A stretch of 64,000 nt of DNA from Aestuariivita sp. (lineage in GTDB: Bacteria > Pseudomonadota > Alphaproteobacteria > Rhodobacterales > Rhodobacteraceae): NCBI RefSeq assembly GCF_021404545.1, contig NZ_JAAWWD010000061.1:62001-126000 (forward strand). Direction: 5' to 3'. The position numbers and the translations under genes are program-made. This document shows positions 35,131 through 43,489 of the stretch, piece by piece. The notes under the pieces were generated by a model. That model saw nothing but the letters and a program-made list of their open reading frames with translations, searched no databases and was not told the DNA's origin. Position 1 is the stretch's first letter; every line of letters begins with the position of its first letter.

Positions 35131-37631
35131 CAGAGGGTTCCTTTCAGATCGAGCGTGACGGGATCGACCAGCAGCAGCTCGGCCGGGACCAGTCCCGCGG
35201 ATGTCGCTTGCGCCAGATCGGCGGGCAACCTGTCTGCTGTTCCGGCCTGCCCGACAAAGGCCAGCGTGCGCAGCACGACACCCTCGACCCCCGGGCAGTC
35301 ATGCAGAACCGACATCACCTCGGATCGGGTGACCGCCTGTCCAAATCCCCGCGTGGCAAAGGAAAATGCCTGGGCGACGCGCACCGCCGCCACCTGGGCC
35401 ACATCCTCGGGGATCAGATCGGACCGCACCACCAGATCGGCGGCCAGCGTGAACCTCCGGGCCATATAGCTGCCCAGACTGACCGGCTCGTCGGAATGGC
35501 GCGCCAGGTCGATACCGTCGCGCAGGTTCTGATAAAGCGTATCGGTCGGCAGAACCGCCGCCCCGTCCGCCCCGGCGATGGTGATATGAACCAGCCGCTG
35601 CGAGCGGGTCCACAAGGTCTGCGCCCGGGCCTTGCCGATCCCTGAAAACGCCGCCGCAAAATCCTGATAATCGGTCAGCGTCACGATGCGGTCGATCAGC
35701 CGCGTCTGCAGCGCCGCGTTCCGCCGTGCATCGGCCGTCACTTCGGCATCCGCCGCGCCGCTGGCCGGAACCGGGTTGATCACCGCCTTTACGCCCAGCG
35801 GTCGGCTCGTCAACTGGTCGATGCGGCCTGTGTCAAGGTTCCCCTCGGTGCCGTTGCCGACCCGAAGCCGGGCCGTGACATTGGACTGGCCCGAAGCCGG
35901 GCGCGCACCCGCCATGCGCCCGTCACCAAAAGTGATGAGAGCCGCGCCGTCCTCCAGCTGTGTCAGCGTATAGACCCGGGCCGAGGTGCTTTGGCGGTAA
36001 AATGTATCGACCTCCTCCCACAGCTCGCCATCGACGCGGACCTCCAGCGTCGCATGCGCGCCGGTACCGCCGCTGGACGAAACATAGCTGAGCGGCACCG
36101 ATTGCAGGCGGAAGCTCTGGAACCCGCGGGCGGCATCCGCGCTGCCCAGGACTTCGCTCCGCGAAGCGCCCATGTTTGCCGCCGCGACATTGGCATTGAT
36201 CCGCAGCGACAGCCGGTCATAGGTGTTTTGCAGATCGGTCTCGAAGGTCAGCCGGGTCAGTCCGTCCACGATATCGACCTGGGCAATTGTCACCACTTCG
36301 CTGACCGGCGTGCCGTCCGGCGTTTGCCCACGCAGCGCCACAACACGGCCTTTGGTCAGATCTGGATCCGCGACATTCAGCGTCACCGCATTGGCCGCGA
36401 CCGGAGAGCTCAGCGGACGCGCGGCCAGCGGCAGGCGCTCGCTTTGACAAAGCACGCTCGCGGTGCGCGGACTGTAGAACTGGATGCCCTCGCCCTGAAT
36501 CGAAAGGCGCGTGACCTTGGCCGAGATCAGAAACCCGTTGTGCGACTGGCTGCGTAAGCCGGTGATGCGATAGAGCGACGGCAGACCGGCACCGCCGACG
36601 ACCATCCAGCTTTCGGCCACCAGCCGGGGATAGACCTGATCCAGAAACAGATGCGATTGGCCGATGTCATACAGCGCATCCGCCCAGGCCAGCTGTTGTG
36701 TGGCATAAGGACCGGGCATGAAGGCGTTGTCTTCGGGATTCAACTCTCCCACGCGCAGCGGCAGCGGCAGATCGTGCCACTCCATCGCATTATGGCCAAA
36801 TGCCGCCGCACGCTGGCGCAGGACATAGACCTCGGCGGCATCCCCAGCCGTGATCGTGTCCAGCGCCGCATCCAGACGGACCCGCGTATGCTCGGGCCGC
36901 GGGTCATCCGGGGTCGGTGGCGAAAACGGGTCCACCGCCTGCACATAGCGCAGGTCGAACTGGGCTGTAGCCGGATCGACCTGCGCTCCGGCTGCCACGA
37001 ACAAAAGCGGCAGGCCGGGCTCCAGGCCTGTGTCTGTGCCCGCGATAAAGATCTCATCGGTGCCGGTCCCGATGGTCACGGGTTCCGTCAATCGCGGCCG
37101 CAGCGCGTTCCAGCGGGGCCGCCCGATCAGCTCGGCCTGCGTCTCGAAGGCCTGCGGCATCTCCTCTGGAGCGGGTGTGCTTTGCGCCTGTGTGCCCGCG
37201 GGCACCGTGATCTTATCGGGGGTCGAGGGCGTCACCTCGCAATCGAAGGCAAGCCAGGTGTCGCTGCCGACGCCCGGCTTCAGCTTGTATCCGACACCCG
37301 CCGCCATCTGCCGCACCGACAGCCGGTCTTCGGCTGTGCGCAAAAAGCCCTCGTTGGTCAGCTCCTCCTGGTAAAAGCCCAGCACATCCAGCACGCCGGC
37401 CCAGCCATCCAGCAACGCAATCGTCGGGTCGTCGTCGTCGCGCACCGTCAGCCGCCGCATCGCACCGGTCCGCGCCAGCTGCTCCAGCATATCCGCCTTG
37501 AACGCCGCATGGGTGCCGACCCGCGCGTCGATCCGCGCCCGCCCGGGCGCGTTTTCGCGGGTCCGGGGTACGCGCGGCGCTGTATCCTCGCAACAGCCGC
37601 AGGTGGCTTCGGTTCGATTGCTCCGGGTCAT
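35130..37631 (-). CDS. eCIS baseplate wedge protein, J-like (Afp11-type)
   Basis: The 833-aa protein resembles the putative baseplate assembly family of contractile-tail loci. The N-terminal CGCC-containing region and LDGWAGVLDVLGFYQEELTN (near residues 73-92) are typical; a J-like core follows in the C-terminal half. It overlaps the upstream 806-aa paralogue by four bases. Afp and PVC particles likewise have two large J-type wedge proteins (11 and 12), so both slots appear filled. It acts in the assembled particle and has no export signal. Confidence 0.8.
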   Translation of the reverse strand: MTRSNRTEATCGCCEDTAPRVPRTRENAPGRARIDARVGTHAAFKADMLEQLARTGAMRRLTVRDDDDPTIALLDGWAGVLDVLGFYQEELTNEGFLRTAEDRLSVRQMAAGVGYKLKPGVGSDTWLAFDCEVTPSTPDKITVPAGTQAQSTPAPEEMPQAFETQAELIGRPRWNALRPRLTEPVTIGTGTDEIFIAGTDTGLEPGLPLLFVAAGAQVDPATAQFDLRYVQAVDPFSPPTPDDPRPEHTRVRLDAALDTITAGDAAEVYVLRQRAAAFGHNAMEWHDLPLPLRVGELNPEDNAFMPGPYATQQLAWADALYDIGQSHLFLDQVYPRLVAESWMVVGGAGLPSLYRITGLRSQSHNGFLISAKVTRLSIQGEGIQFYSPRTASVLCQSERLPLAARPLSSPVAANAVTLNVADPDLTKGRVVALRGQTPDGTPVSEVVTIAQVDIVDGLTRLTFETDLQNTYDRLSLRINANVAAANMGASRSEVLGSADAARGFQSFRLQSVPLSYVSSSGGTGAHATLEVRVDGELWEEVDTFYRQSTSARVYTLTQLEDGAALITFGDGRMAGARPASGQSNVTARLRVGNGTEGNLDTGRIDQLTSRPLGVKAVINPVPASGAADAEVTADARRNAALQTRLIDRIVTLTDYQDFAAAFSGIGKARAQTLWTRSQRLVHITIAGADGAAVLPTDTLYQNLRDGIDLARHSDEPVSLGSYMARRFTLAADLVVRSDLIPEDVAQVAAVRVAQAFSFATRGFGQAVTRSEVMSVLHDCPGVEGVVLRTLAFVGQAGTADRLPADLAQATSAGLVPAELLLVDPVTLDLKGTL

Positions 37632-40048
37632 ACGCCGCCCTCCACATTACATTGAAAGACCCCGTGCTCGGGCAGGTTGGGATTGTTCTCCAGCCGCAGA
37701 ACCTCGCTCTGGCCCGGCAGGATACGCGCCGCTCCGGTCAGGTCGCCATCCGGCGCGCCCCAGCGCCGCAGATGGGCGATCCGCACCGAGGCGACACCGT
37801 CCACCTCCATCGCCGCCGCAAGAATTTCCGACGTATAGAGCGGCTGCCCGAAGGTCAGATTATCCGGGTGGAAGAACCCCGGCAGGCCTGAATGTCGATA
37901 CCCAGAACTGAACCGGTCGATCAGCGCCGCCTTCACATCAGCGGCGAACCGGTCTGGGGTCGCACAGGCATGGAGCAACAGGTCAAGGTTGAGGAAAATC
38001 GGGTCGCGCAGTTGCACGTCGACGCCAGCCATCCGCCGCGTTTCCAACCGATCCACAAGCGCCTGCCGGAACGCCGTGTCCTCGCTCACCAGCCGGTTTT
38101 CGCGCCCGTCCACCGTGACCACCACCGTGTACCAAGACCCGAACCAGAAATGCTCGGCCACGGCACGCTGCACGTCCGGGTCTTCCTCGGCGACGTGGGC
38201 GTAATCCTCGGCGATGACCGCCCGACGCTGCGTGCGGTAGGCTTGCGGCGCAAAAGCGCGCGCGACGGCCAGCGGCTCGGGCGCGGTGCCGCCCTGGCCG
38301 GGCAGCGGGTTACGCACCCGTTCGACGCCGTCCAGGGCGGTCACCACGTGCCGCAGCGTATCCGATCCGTCATTGCCCATCGGCCCGCCACCCTGGCGCA
38401 CCCGCGCCGTCAACGTGGTCCCGATCGTCGGCGCCTTGCCGAACCGGTGGTTGCCAAACCGCAGGAAGGTATGACCGTTGCGCTCAGGCTCGGCCACGAA
38501 ATGCGCATCGAACCGCCGTGAGCGCAACAGATCGGCGCGCGGATGCCACTGCTCGATCCCGTCGCTGAGCTGCACCGCCGGCAGCGCCTGGTCCGCAGTG
38601 CGGGCCATCACCCACGTGGCCGGATCCGTACGCGCCGCCCCGGGATCGAAGGGGTCGGCAAAGACAACCTCCATTCGGGGCAGCCGTGGGGTATAGGCAC
38701 GGTCGCTGACCCGCGTGGGCGGGTCCAGCGCAAGGCCCTCCACCGTCAGCCCGTGATCGGCCGGAACGATATTGCCGCGCGCCAGGCCGGTCGGAATGAC
38801 CTGTGGCGTGCCGCTCTGATCCAGCACCTCGGCCGACAGGCACAGCGGGAAGGGCAAGGCATCCGCCGTATCCCAGACAATCTCGACCACATCGACACCT
38901 TCCAGATCGTCGCGCAGCTGGCGTGTCCCGGTCAGCCGCACCACATGCCGACGGGATGGATCGGCATCCTGTACCAGACCGGTGTCAGGGCTCGCACTTT
39001 CTTCGAGCAGCACCAGATCGCCCTGCACCAGACCGCGGTCATCGCTGTTGTCCAGCCAGGCGCGGGTCGCTCCTTTCGGCAGACAACACAGATCGTCGGA
39101 CCACTGATGGAACGGCATCTCGTTTTGCAGCGCGTTGAGGCGCAGCGCGGCCATCGTCTCGAACACCGTCGGACCGCTGCCCAGGTGACCTGGCAGATCG
39201 CCCGGATCGATGGTTGCCTCGGACCTGTCGACCCGCGTCAGCAGCGGCGTTCCCAAAGGCAGCACCGCACCGTCCGCGGCACTGTTCAGCCGCACCGTCA
39301 AATGCGCCCAACACCGCGCGTTCAGACCCTGTCCCAGATGATAGTCCAACAACCGCGCATGCCGCGCCACCGACCGGCGCAGCCGCGCCGTCATCAGATA
39401 CCCTTCGGGCGTGATCGCATCCTGCTGCTGGCTCAGATGATCGCCCAGATAGGCCAGCAGCTCGACCAATGTGATCTGCAAATCGGCGGCATTGCGGTCC
39501 CGCCAGTCGGGGATCTGCAATGCCATCCGGTCCAGGATCAGCCGCCGGAAGCTGTCGTAATCCTTGGCCAGATAGTTCAACACCGGCTCGCTCAGCGGGG
39601 TCTGGGCACAGGCGGCCTCCAGCGCACAGTCGAAATCGCTGGGGCATTCGGCTTTGAAGGAAAAGCGGATCTGTGACAGCCAGGGGTCAAAACCGGCGGG
39701 CACCGGGCTTTCCGACAGGCTCGCATCGGTCACCAGATGCAGGCAATAGGGCGAGAAATCGCCTGCCCGGTTCAGCGTCAGGATGACCTCGTTATCCGCC
39801 ACGGCCAGTCCGGTGACAGCGATCCCGCGGATCCGCTCGCCGCCGGTGATGCGGAAATTCCGCGGGGTGAGGGCGGGCGCCGCAGGCACGCCCCCCGGCG
39901 CGCCCGGCAGCGGGTGGGCAAAAAGCACGCGCAGCTCGGTCTGAGCCGGGTTTGCGATCTCAAGATAATCCAGTCCGTTGATCGCTGCCTGATCGCGCAG
40001 CGCGGCCAATCGCCGGGGCCGGTCACAATGATAGCGGTCATCGCTCAT
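37628..40048 (-). CDS. eCIS baseplate wedge protein, J-like (Afp12-type)
   Basis: The 806-aa baseplate protein has NYLAKDYDSFRRLILDRM and LVELLAYLGDHLSQQQDA at about residues 165-215, a signature of J-like eCIS and phage baseplate proteins. The start at 40048 is chosen because it gives an ATGA overlap with the gp25-like gene and begins the conserved region; the open frame upstream runs through that neighbour. Together with the 833-aa paralogue it likely forms the wedge ring that triggers sheath contraction. Confidence 0.8.
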   Translation of the reverse strand: MSDDRYHCDRPRRLAALRDQAAINGLDYLEIANPAQTELRVLFAHPLPGAPGGVPAAPALTPRNFRITGGERIRGIAVTGLAVADNEVILTLNRAGDFSPYCLHLVTDASLSESPVPAGFDPWLSQIRFSFKAECPSDFDCALEAACAQTPLSEPVLNYLAKDYDSFRRLILDRMALQIPDWRDRNAADLQITLVELLAYLGDHLSQQQDAITPEGYLMTARLRRSVARHARLLDYHLGQGLNARCWAHLTVRLNSAADGAVLPLGTPLLTRVDRSEATIDPGDLPGHLGSGPTVFETMAALRLNALQNEMPFHQWSDDLCCLPKGATRAWLDNSDDRGLVQGDLVLLEESASPDTGLVQDADPSRRHVVRLTGTRQLRDDLEGVDVVEIVWDTADALPFPLCLSAEVLDQSGTPQVIPTGLARGNIVPADHGLTVEGLALDPPTRVSDRAYTPRLPRMEVVFADPFDPGAARTDPATWVMARTADQALPAVQLSDGIEQWHPRADLLRSRRFDAHFVAEPERNGHTFLRFGNHRFGKAPTIGTTLTARVRQGGGPMGNDGSDTLRHVVTALDGVERVRNPLPGQGGTAPEPLAVARAFAPQAYRTQRRAVIAEDYAHVAEEDPDVQRAVAEHFWFGSWYTVVVTVDGRENRLVSEDTAFRQALVDRLETRRMAGVDVQLRDPIFLNLDLLLHACATPDRFAADVKAALIDRFSSGYRHSGLPGFFHPDNLTFGQPLYTSEILAAAMEVDGVASVRIAHLRRWGAPDGDLTGAARILPGQSEVLRLENNPNLPEHGVFQCNVEGGV

Positions 40049-40404
40049 AACGCACGCTCCAGTCTGGTTTGGCGCCGTTCGCCCGACCGTTGCAGGCGAT
40101 ATGAGATGTCCAGCACCAATCGCGCCTCGTCCGCAGTCACCGAAATCGCGTCGATCTCGGCGTAATCGGCAATCCACTGATCGAGTGCTGCCTTGACCGA
40201 CGCTTCGATGGTGGCAGCCAGCGCGTCGCCATTCGGAGCGAACACCGTCTGCAGGATGCCACTGCCGAAATTCGGGCGGTTGATCCGCTCGCCCGGCGCG
40301 GTGAACAGAACCTGCTCGATCAGGTCGCGGACATAATCCGCCTCGCCGGTCAGGCGGGTGCGGCCGCGGCTGTCGATGCCATAGGGGAAATCAATATGGG
40401 TCAT
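40045..40404 (-). CDS. eCIS baseplate protein, gp25/GPW-like (Afp9-type)
   Basis: The 119-aa protein has the gp25-family pattern: IDFPYGIDSRGRT at the N-terminus, DLIEQVLFTAPGERINRPNF in the centre and EARLVLDISYRL near the end. In contractile tails this subunit joins the baseplate wedges to the sheath and starts sheath assembly. It overlaps both neighbouring genes by four bases (PAAR-like upstream, J-like downstream). Confidence 0.9.
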   Translation of the reverse strand: MTHIDFPYGIDSRGRTRLTGEADYVRDLIEQVLFTAPGERINRPNFGSGILQTVFAPNGDALAATIEASVKAALDQWIADYAEIDAISVTADEARLVLDISYRLQRSGERRQTRLERAL

Positions 40405-40745
40405 ATGCCGGTCACCCTGGGTTGTACGACAGACACCACAGCGGGACCTTGCGGGATCTGTTCGACGCTCGTGCCGATCCCCGCGGAAGTGCCAAGCAGC
40501 GCAGGTAATCCATTGATGAAAACCCGCGTGGCCGGCGCGGTCCACCGGACCGTCACGCAGGGCTGCGGCTTGGTTCCGGTGCCAATCGGGACCTGGAACG
40601 GGCATCCCGCCACCGTCCAGACATCGCTGGCCACCGATGCGGGCGCGCCAGACAACAGCACCCGCGGCACGCCCGGCGCCCCGGTCGCCGGAGCGGCATG
40701 CGGGCACGATACGCCCGCGCCAATCTGAAGAAGCGGTCCCGGCAT
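40401..40745 (-). CDS. PAAR-like spike-tip protein
   Basis: The 114-aa glycine/proline/cysteine-rich protein has GAGVSCPHAAPA, GCPFQVPIGTGTKPQPC and RVFINGLPALL, a pattern seen in PAAR-like proteins that cap the injection needle (Afp10 position). It lies between the spike gene and the gp25-like gene. Cys and His residues (C14, H16, C48, C62) could bind a metal at the tip, as in classical PAAR proteins. Assignment is by pattern and position. Confidence 0.75.
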   Translation of the reverse strand: MPGPLLQIGAGVSCPHAAPATGAPGVPRVLLSGAPASVASDVWTVAGCPFQVPIGTGTKPQPCVTVRWTAPATRVFINGLPALLGTSAGIGTSVEQIPQGPAVVSVVQPRVTGI

Positions 40746-40775
40746 GTCTGTCCTCCCTTTCCTGTGTCTTGTGGC

Positions 40776-41288
40776 TCAGGCCACTGTCAGCGCGCCGCCA
40801 TTGACGGTCACGACGTTGCCCACCATGGCGATGATCGCGCCCTTGCCGTTGTTGAATGTGATCCCGGTGTCGTTCATGGTCAGGGTCGCGCCGGTTGTGG
40901 TCTTGAGAAGCACACCGCCTGTCGGCCCGGGCACATCGCTCAGCATCAGCGTATTCTGACCCAATGTCTGGATCACCACGCTCGACACGCCCGGTGGCGC
41001 CGCATTTGCCAGCGCCGGTACCTCGGCCGGGGTGCCATAAAAGCCGCCCACCCAGATCGGCTTGCCCGGATCGCCGCCTTCGAACTCGATCCAGACCCCG
41101 GCGCCCACCATCGGCAGCGCAACGGCCCCCATCTGCGGTCCGGCAAACGGGAAACACGGCATCGCCCAGCCCGACGGCGTGGCCCCCAGCACATCGGGCA
41201 CCTGCGCCATGATGCGCCCCTTGAACAGGGGATCGACATTGTTGATCACCGTGCCCCGGAACTTGCCGTAATAGCGGCGGTCGGTCAT
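40776..41288 (-). CDS. eCIS spike, gpV-like (baseplate assembly V)
   Basis: The 170-aa protein has an OB-fold (about residues 5-95; YYGKFRGTVINNVDPLFKG and VGAGVWIEFEGGDPGKPIWV) followed by a short triple-stranded beta-helix (~105-170; GVLLKTTTGATLTMND), the VgrG/gpV spike organisation. In Afp8 this part is fused to a gpD-like N-terminal domain; here that part is a separate gene just upstream. It acts as the trimeric spike carrying the PAAR-like tip. Confidence 0.85.
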   Translation of the reverse strand: MTDRRYYGKFRGTVINNVDPLFKGRIMAQVPDVLGATPSGWAMPCFPFAGPQMGAVALPMVGAGVWIEFEGGDPGKPIWVGGFYGTPAEVPALANAAPPGVSSVVIQTLGQNTLMLSDVPGPTGGVLLKTTTGATLTMNDTGITFNNGKGAIIAMVGNVVTVNGGALTVA

Positions 41289-41304
41289 ATGCGCGCTCCT
41301 TTTC

Positions 41305-42456
41305 TCACCAGGCCACCCTGGCGTTCCGCGTCATGCGAAAGTTTTGCTTGAACGATCCGGGCTTGAGCGTGCTGGTCACGCTGTCGACATAGTAGGCGCC
41401 CGAATGCAGATGACCGGCGCCCTGCACCTCAACCAGCCGCCGCGCCCGCAGCACTTCGCCATAACGTGTGACATCCAGCGAGCCCGAGGCACTGATGATC
41501 TCGGCATTGCGCGAGGCCTGTCCCAGCGCCTTTGCGGCGGTCACCGGAAAGGTATCCGCGGCGGTGTCTGCCTCTTCGTCATCCTCGTCGCGTTCACGCG
41601 CGGGCGGACGGCGGTTGAGCAGCTTATAGCCCATCGGAAACGGCGGACGACGCCCCAACGGCGGGTTGATCGGGTTGATCCCCGGCACCGGGATCGGAAT
41701 GTTCACATGCGTTTCGTCATTGCGGTAGAAGACAAAATAGATGTTCTTCTTCAGCCCGTCATAACTCACGGAAAAGCTGTCGATATTGCTCTCGCCGTCC
41801 ATGTTGATGCGCATCGGCGATTGCGTCGGGCCCACTTTTACCTCCGGCCCCCAATACGCGATATTCATTCCTGGCGCGGGACCCGCGGCCACAAAGAAGA
41901 TATAGCCCGCCTCGCGCGCCAGCCGGTTGATATAGGCATAGTCGGTTTCGGCCTGCATCTCGATCCGCTCCAGCGGGTTGGACACCGCCAGAAACAGCGA
42001 CGGCGTTGCCGCAGGCACAACGCCATACATCGCGTATTTCGCCAGCAGAAACGCCACCCGTCCAAAAGGCGGCATCGGCGGCATCGGGATCGCCGAGATA
42101 TCGACCAGATCCATCATCTGGCTGACATCGGTGCCGGTCAGGCTGAGCGTCGCTTGCCCGGCCTGGTTCGACGGTGCGAAATCCTGCCGCGTAATGATCC
42201 CGTCGGCCAGCACCTGTTCGCGCCCCGCCAGCGTGATCGAGATGATCACCCGGTTTGGTGGCTCGAACAGGATGCCGCGCGTCACCTCGCGGCCCATCTC
42301 GCTGTCCTCGGAATAGGTGAACCGCAACTGAAACCCGCTGCGCCCCTTGCTGGCCTCGGTGGTCTGCACCTCGACCACGCTGTCGACGATCGCGGCCGAG
42401 ACCGGCGTCGCAATCACCGGCCCCATGCGAAGCGTGAGATGCGCGCCCCCGGTCAC
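41305..42456 (-). CDS. Late control protein D (gpD)-like hub protein
   Basis: The 383-aa protein is like the N-terminal half of VgrG. DYAYINRLAREAGYIFFVAAG near residues 170-190 matches the gpD/VgrG hub family, and the C-terminal region forms the ring connecting tube and spike. With the gpV-like gene it makes a two-gene equivalent of a single Afp8/VgrG protein. It overlaps the LysM-like gene by four bases. Confidence 0.85.
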   Translation of the reverse strand: MTGGAHLTLRMGPVIATPVSAAIVDSVVEVQTTEASKGRSGFQLRFTYSEDSEMGREVTRGILFEPPNRVIISITLAGREQVLADGIITRQDFAPSNQAGQATLSLTGTDVSQMMDLVDISAIPMPPMPPFGRVAFLLAKYAMYGVVPAATPSLFLAVSNPLERIEMQAETDYAYINRLAREAGYIFFVAAGPAPGMNIAYWGPEVKVGPTQSPMRINMDGESNIDSFSVSYDGLKKNIYFVFYRNDETHVNIPIPVPGINPINPPLGRRPPFPMGYKLLNRRPPARERDEDDEEADTAADTFPVTAAKALGQASRNAEIISASGSLDVTRYGEVLRARRLVEVQGAGHLHSGAYYVDSVTSTLKPGSFKQNFRMTRNARVAW

Positions 42457-42812
42457 AGATCCCCCTCCGGTATGGCGATCACCACCCGTATGCCCGCTTC
42501 GGCCAGGACCGCATCGGGATCCAGTGCAAGGTTGGCGTCACAAATCAGCCAGAACATCGTCGGATCGCCCAGATAGCTGGCCGCCAACCGGTCCAGCCGG
42601 TCACTGTCGGTGACGCGGTGCTCGGCGACGACCCGCATCTGGTCGGGGTCCACCGGAAACCGACGCGTCAGATAGGTCACCCTGCGCCCGTCGGGCAACG
42701 TGCGGCTTTTGATCGGCAGGTTGTAATACCGGCTGTTCGGCGTCAGCAGCGTTGCGATGCCCGGGCCTTCGGGCTGCACGATACCCAACAGTGTCAACGG
42801 ATCGGCGGTCAT
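42453..42812 (-). CDS. LysM-like small baseplate protein (tail X type)
   Basis: The 119-aa protein has a LysM-like region at about residues 63-115 (EHRVTDSDRLDRLAASYLGD, then MFWLICDANLAL), as in gpX-like subunits that bind the hub. The N-terminal segment PNSRYYNLPIKSR is usual for the eCIS members. The start at 42812 gives an ATGA overlap with the preceding gene. It should stabilise the hub-tube junction. Confidence 0.8.
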   Translation of the reverse strand: MTADPLTLLGIVQPEGPGIATLLTPNSRYYNLPIKSRTLPDGRRVTYLTRRFPVDPDQMRVVAEHRVTDSDRLDRLAASYLGDPTMFWLICDANLALDPDAVLAEAGIRVVIAIPEGDL

Positions 42813-43477
42813 GGCAGCTCCTCCAGGCCCAGATCGTTGATTGCACCCTGCGGTTGCTGCCGCGCCAGCCGCTCGCGGTTGCGGTGATAGGCCCGGTACA
42901 TCGCCGCGGCGCGGGATCCATAGCCGACATCGCTGGTGGTCAGCACCGTCATGTTCAGGCTCAGCCGCACCCGCAGCGGGTTGAGATCGGGCGTAAAGCC
43001 CTCCTCGACCGCGCTCATATCCGACAGGACCACCGGAACCACCCGGTCCTGGCCCCACACAAACAGCACCAGCGACGCTTTGCGCGGGATGATCTCCAAC
43101 TCGCCCCGCTGCGCCCGGTCGTGGGTCTGCTGCACGCTCTGGGCGCTGGGATAAAGCACGTTCTCGAGTGCGGCGAGCTGCGCATGCAATCCGACTTCGA
43201 CCGCGGTCGGATTGTCACGCGGAAACTCCAGTTGATCGGTGGCATCCAGCTCGGCCTCGATGCTGATCGTTTCGACCGGTGGCCCGGTCAGGCGCAACGC
43301 CTCGGCCCGGTCGCCACCCTCGCCCGCGCCGCGCGCCTGGATCGACCGCGACAGGCTTTCTGGATTGTACTGGAACGCGATCACCCGCTCGACCGCGTCG
43401 GTCTCGCTGTCAATCAGCACAAAACCGCCCTGGCGGACGCGTGGCGCGCGCGGCGAGGCAGAATATGTAGTCGGCAT
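42809..43477 (-). CDS. CIS tube-adaptor protein (Afp7-like)
   Basis: The 222-aa protein has an N-terminus (FVLIDSETDAVERVIAFQYN near residues 19-38, then PESLSRSIQA) that matches the contractile-injection tube/adaptor family, which links inner tube to hub. It is followed by the LysM-like gene with a 4-base overlap; in some systems the two are one protein. It lies 12 nt after the DUF4157-OmpA gene, inside the same operon. Confidence 0.8.
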   Translation of the reverse strand: MPTTYSASPRAPRVRQGGFVLIDSETDAVERVIAFQYNPESLSRSIQARGAGEGGDRAEALRLTGPPVETISIEAELDATDQLEFPRDNPTAVEVGLHAQLAALENVLYPSAQSVQQTHDRAQRGELEIIPRKASLVLFVWGQDRVVPVVLSDMSAVEEGFTPDLNPLRVRLSLNMTVLTTSDVGYGSRAAAMYRAYHRNRERLARQQPQGAINDLGLEELP

Positions 43478-43489
43478 GGCGCGATCTCC

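Noticed and set aside
37628-40177. A longer start at 40177 for the 806-aa J-like gene
   Set aside because: The extension runs across the gp25-like gene in another frame and lacks family similarity; ATG 40048 gives the usual ATGA overlap.
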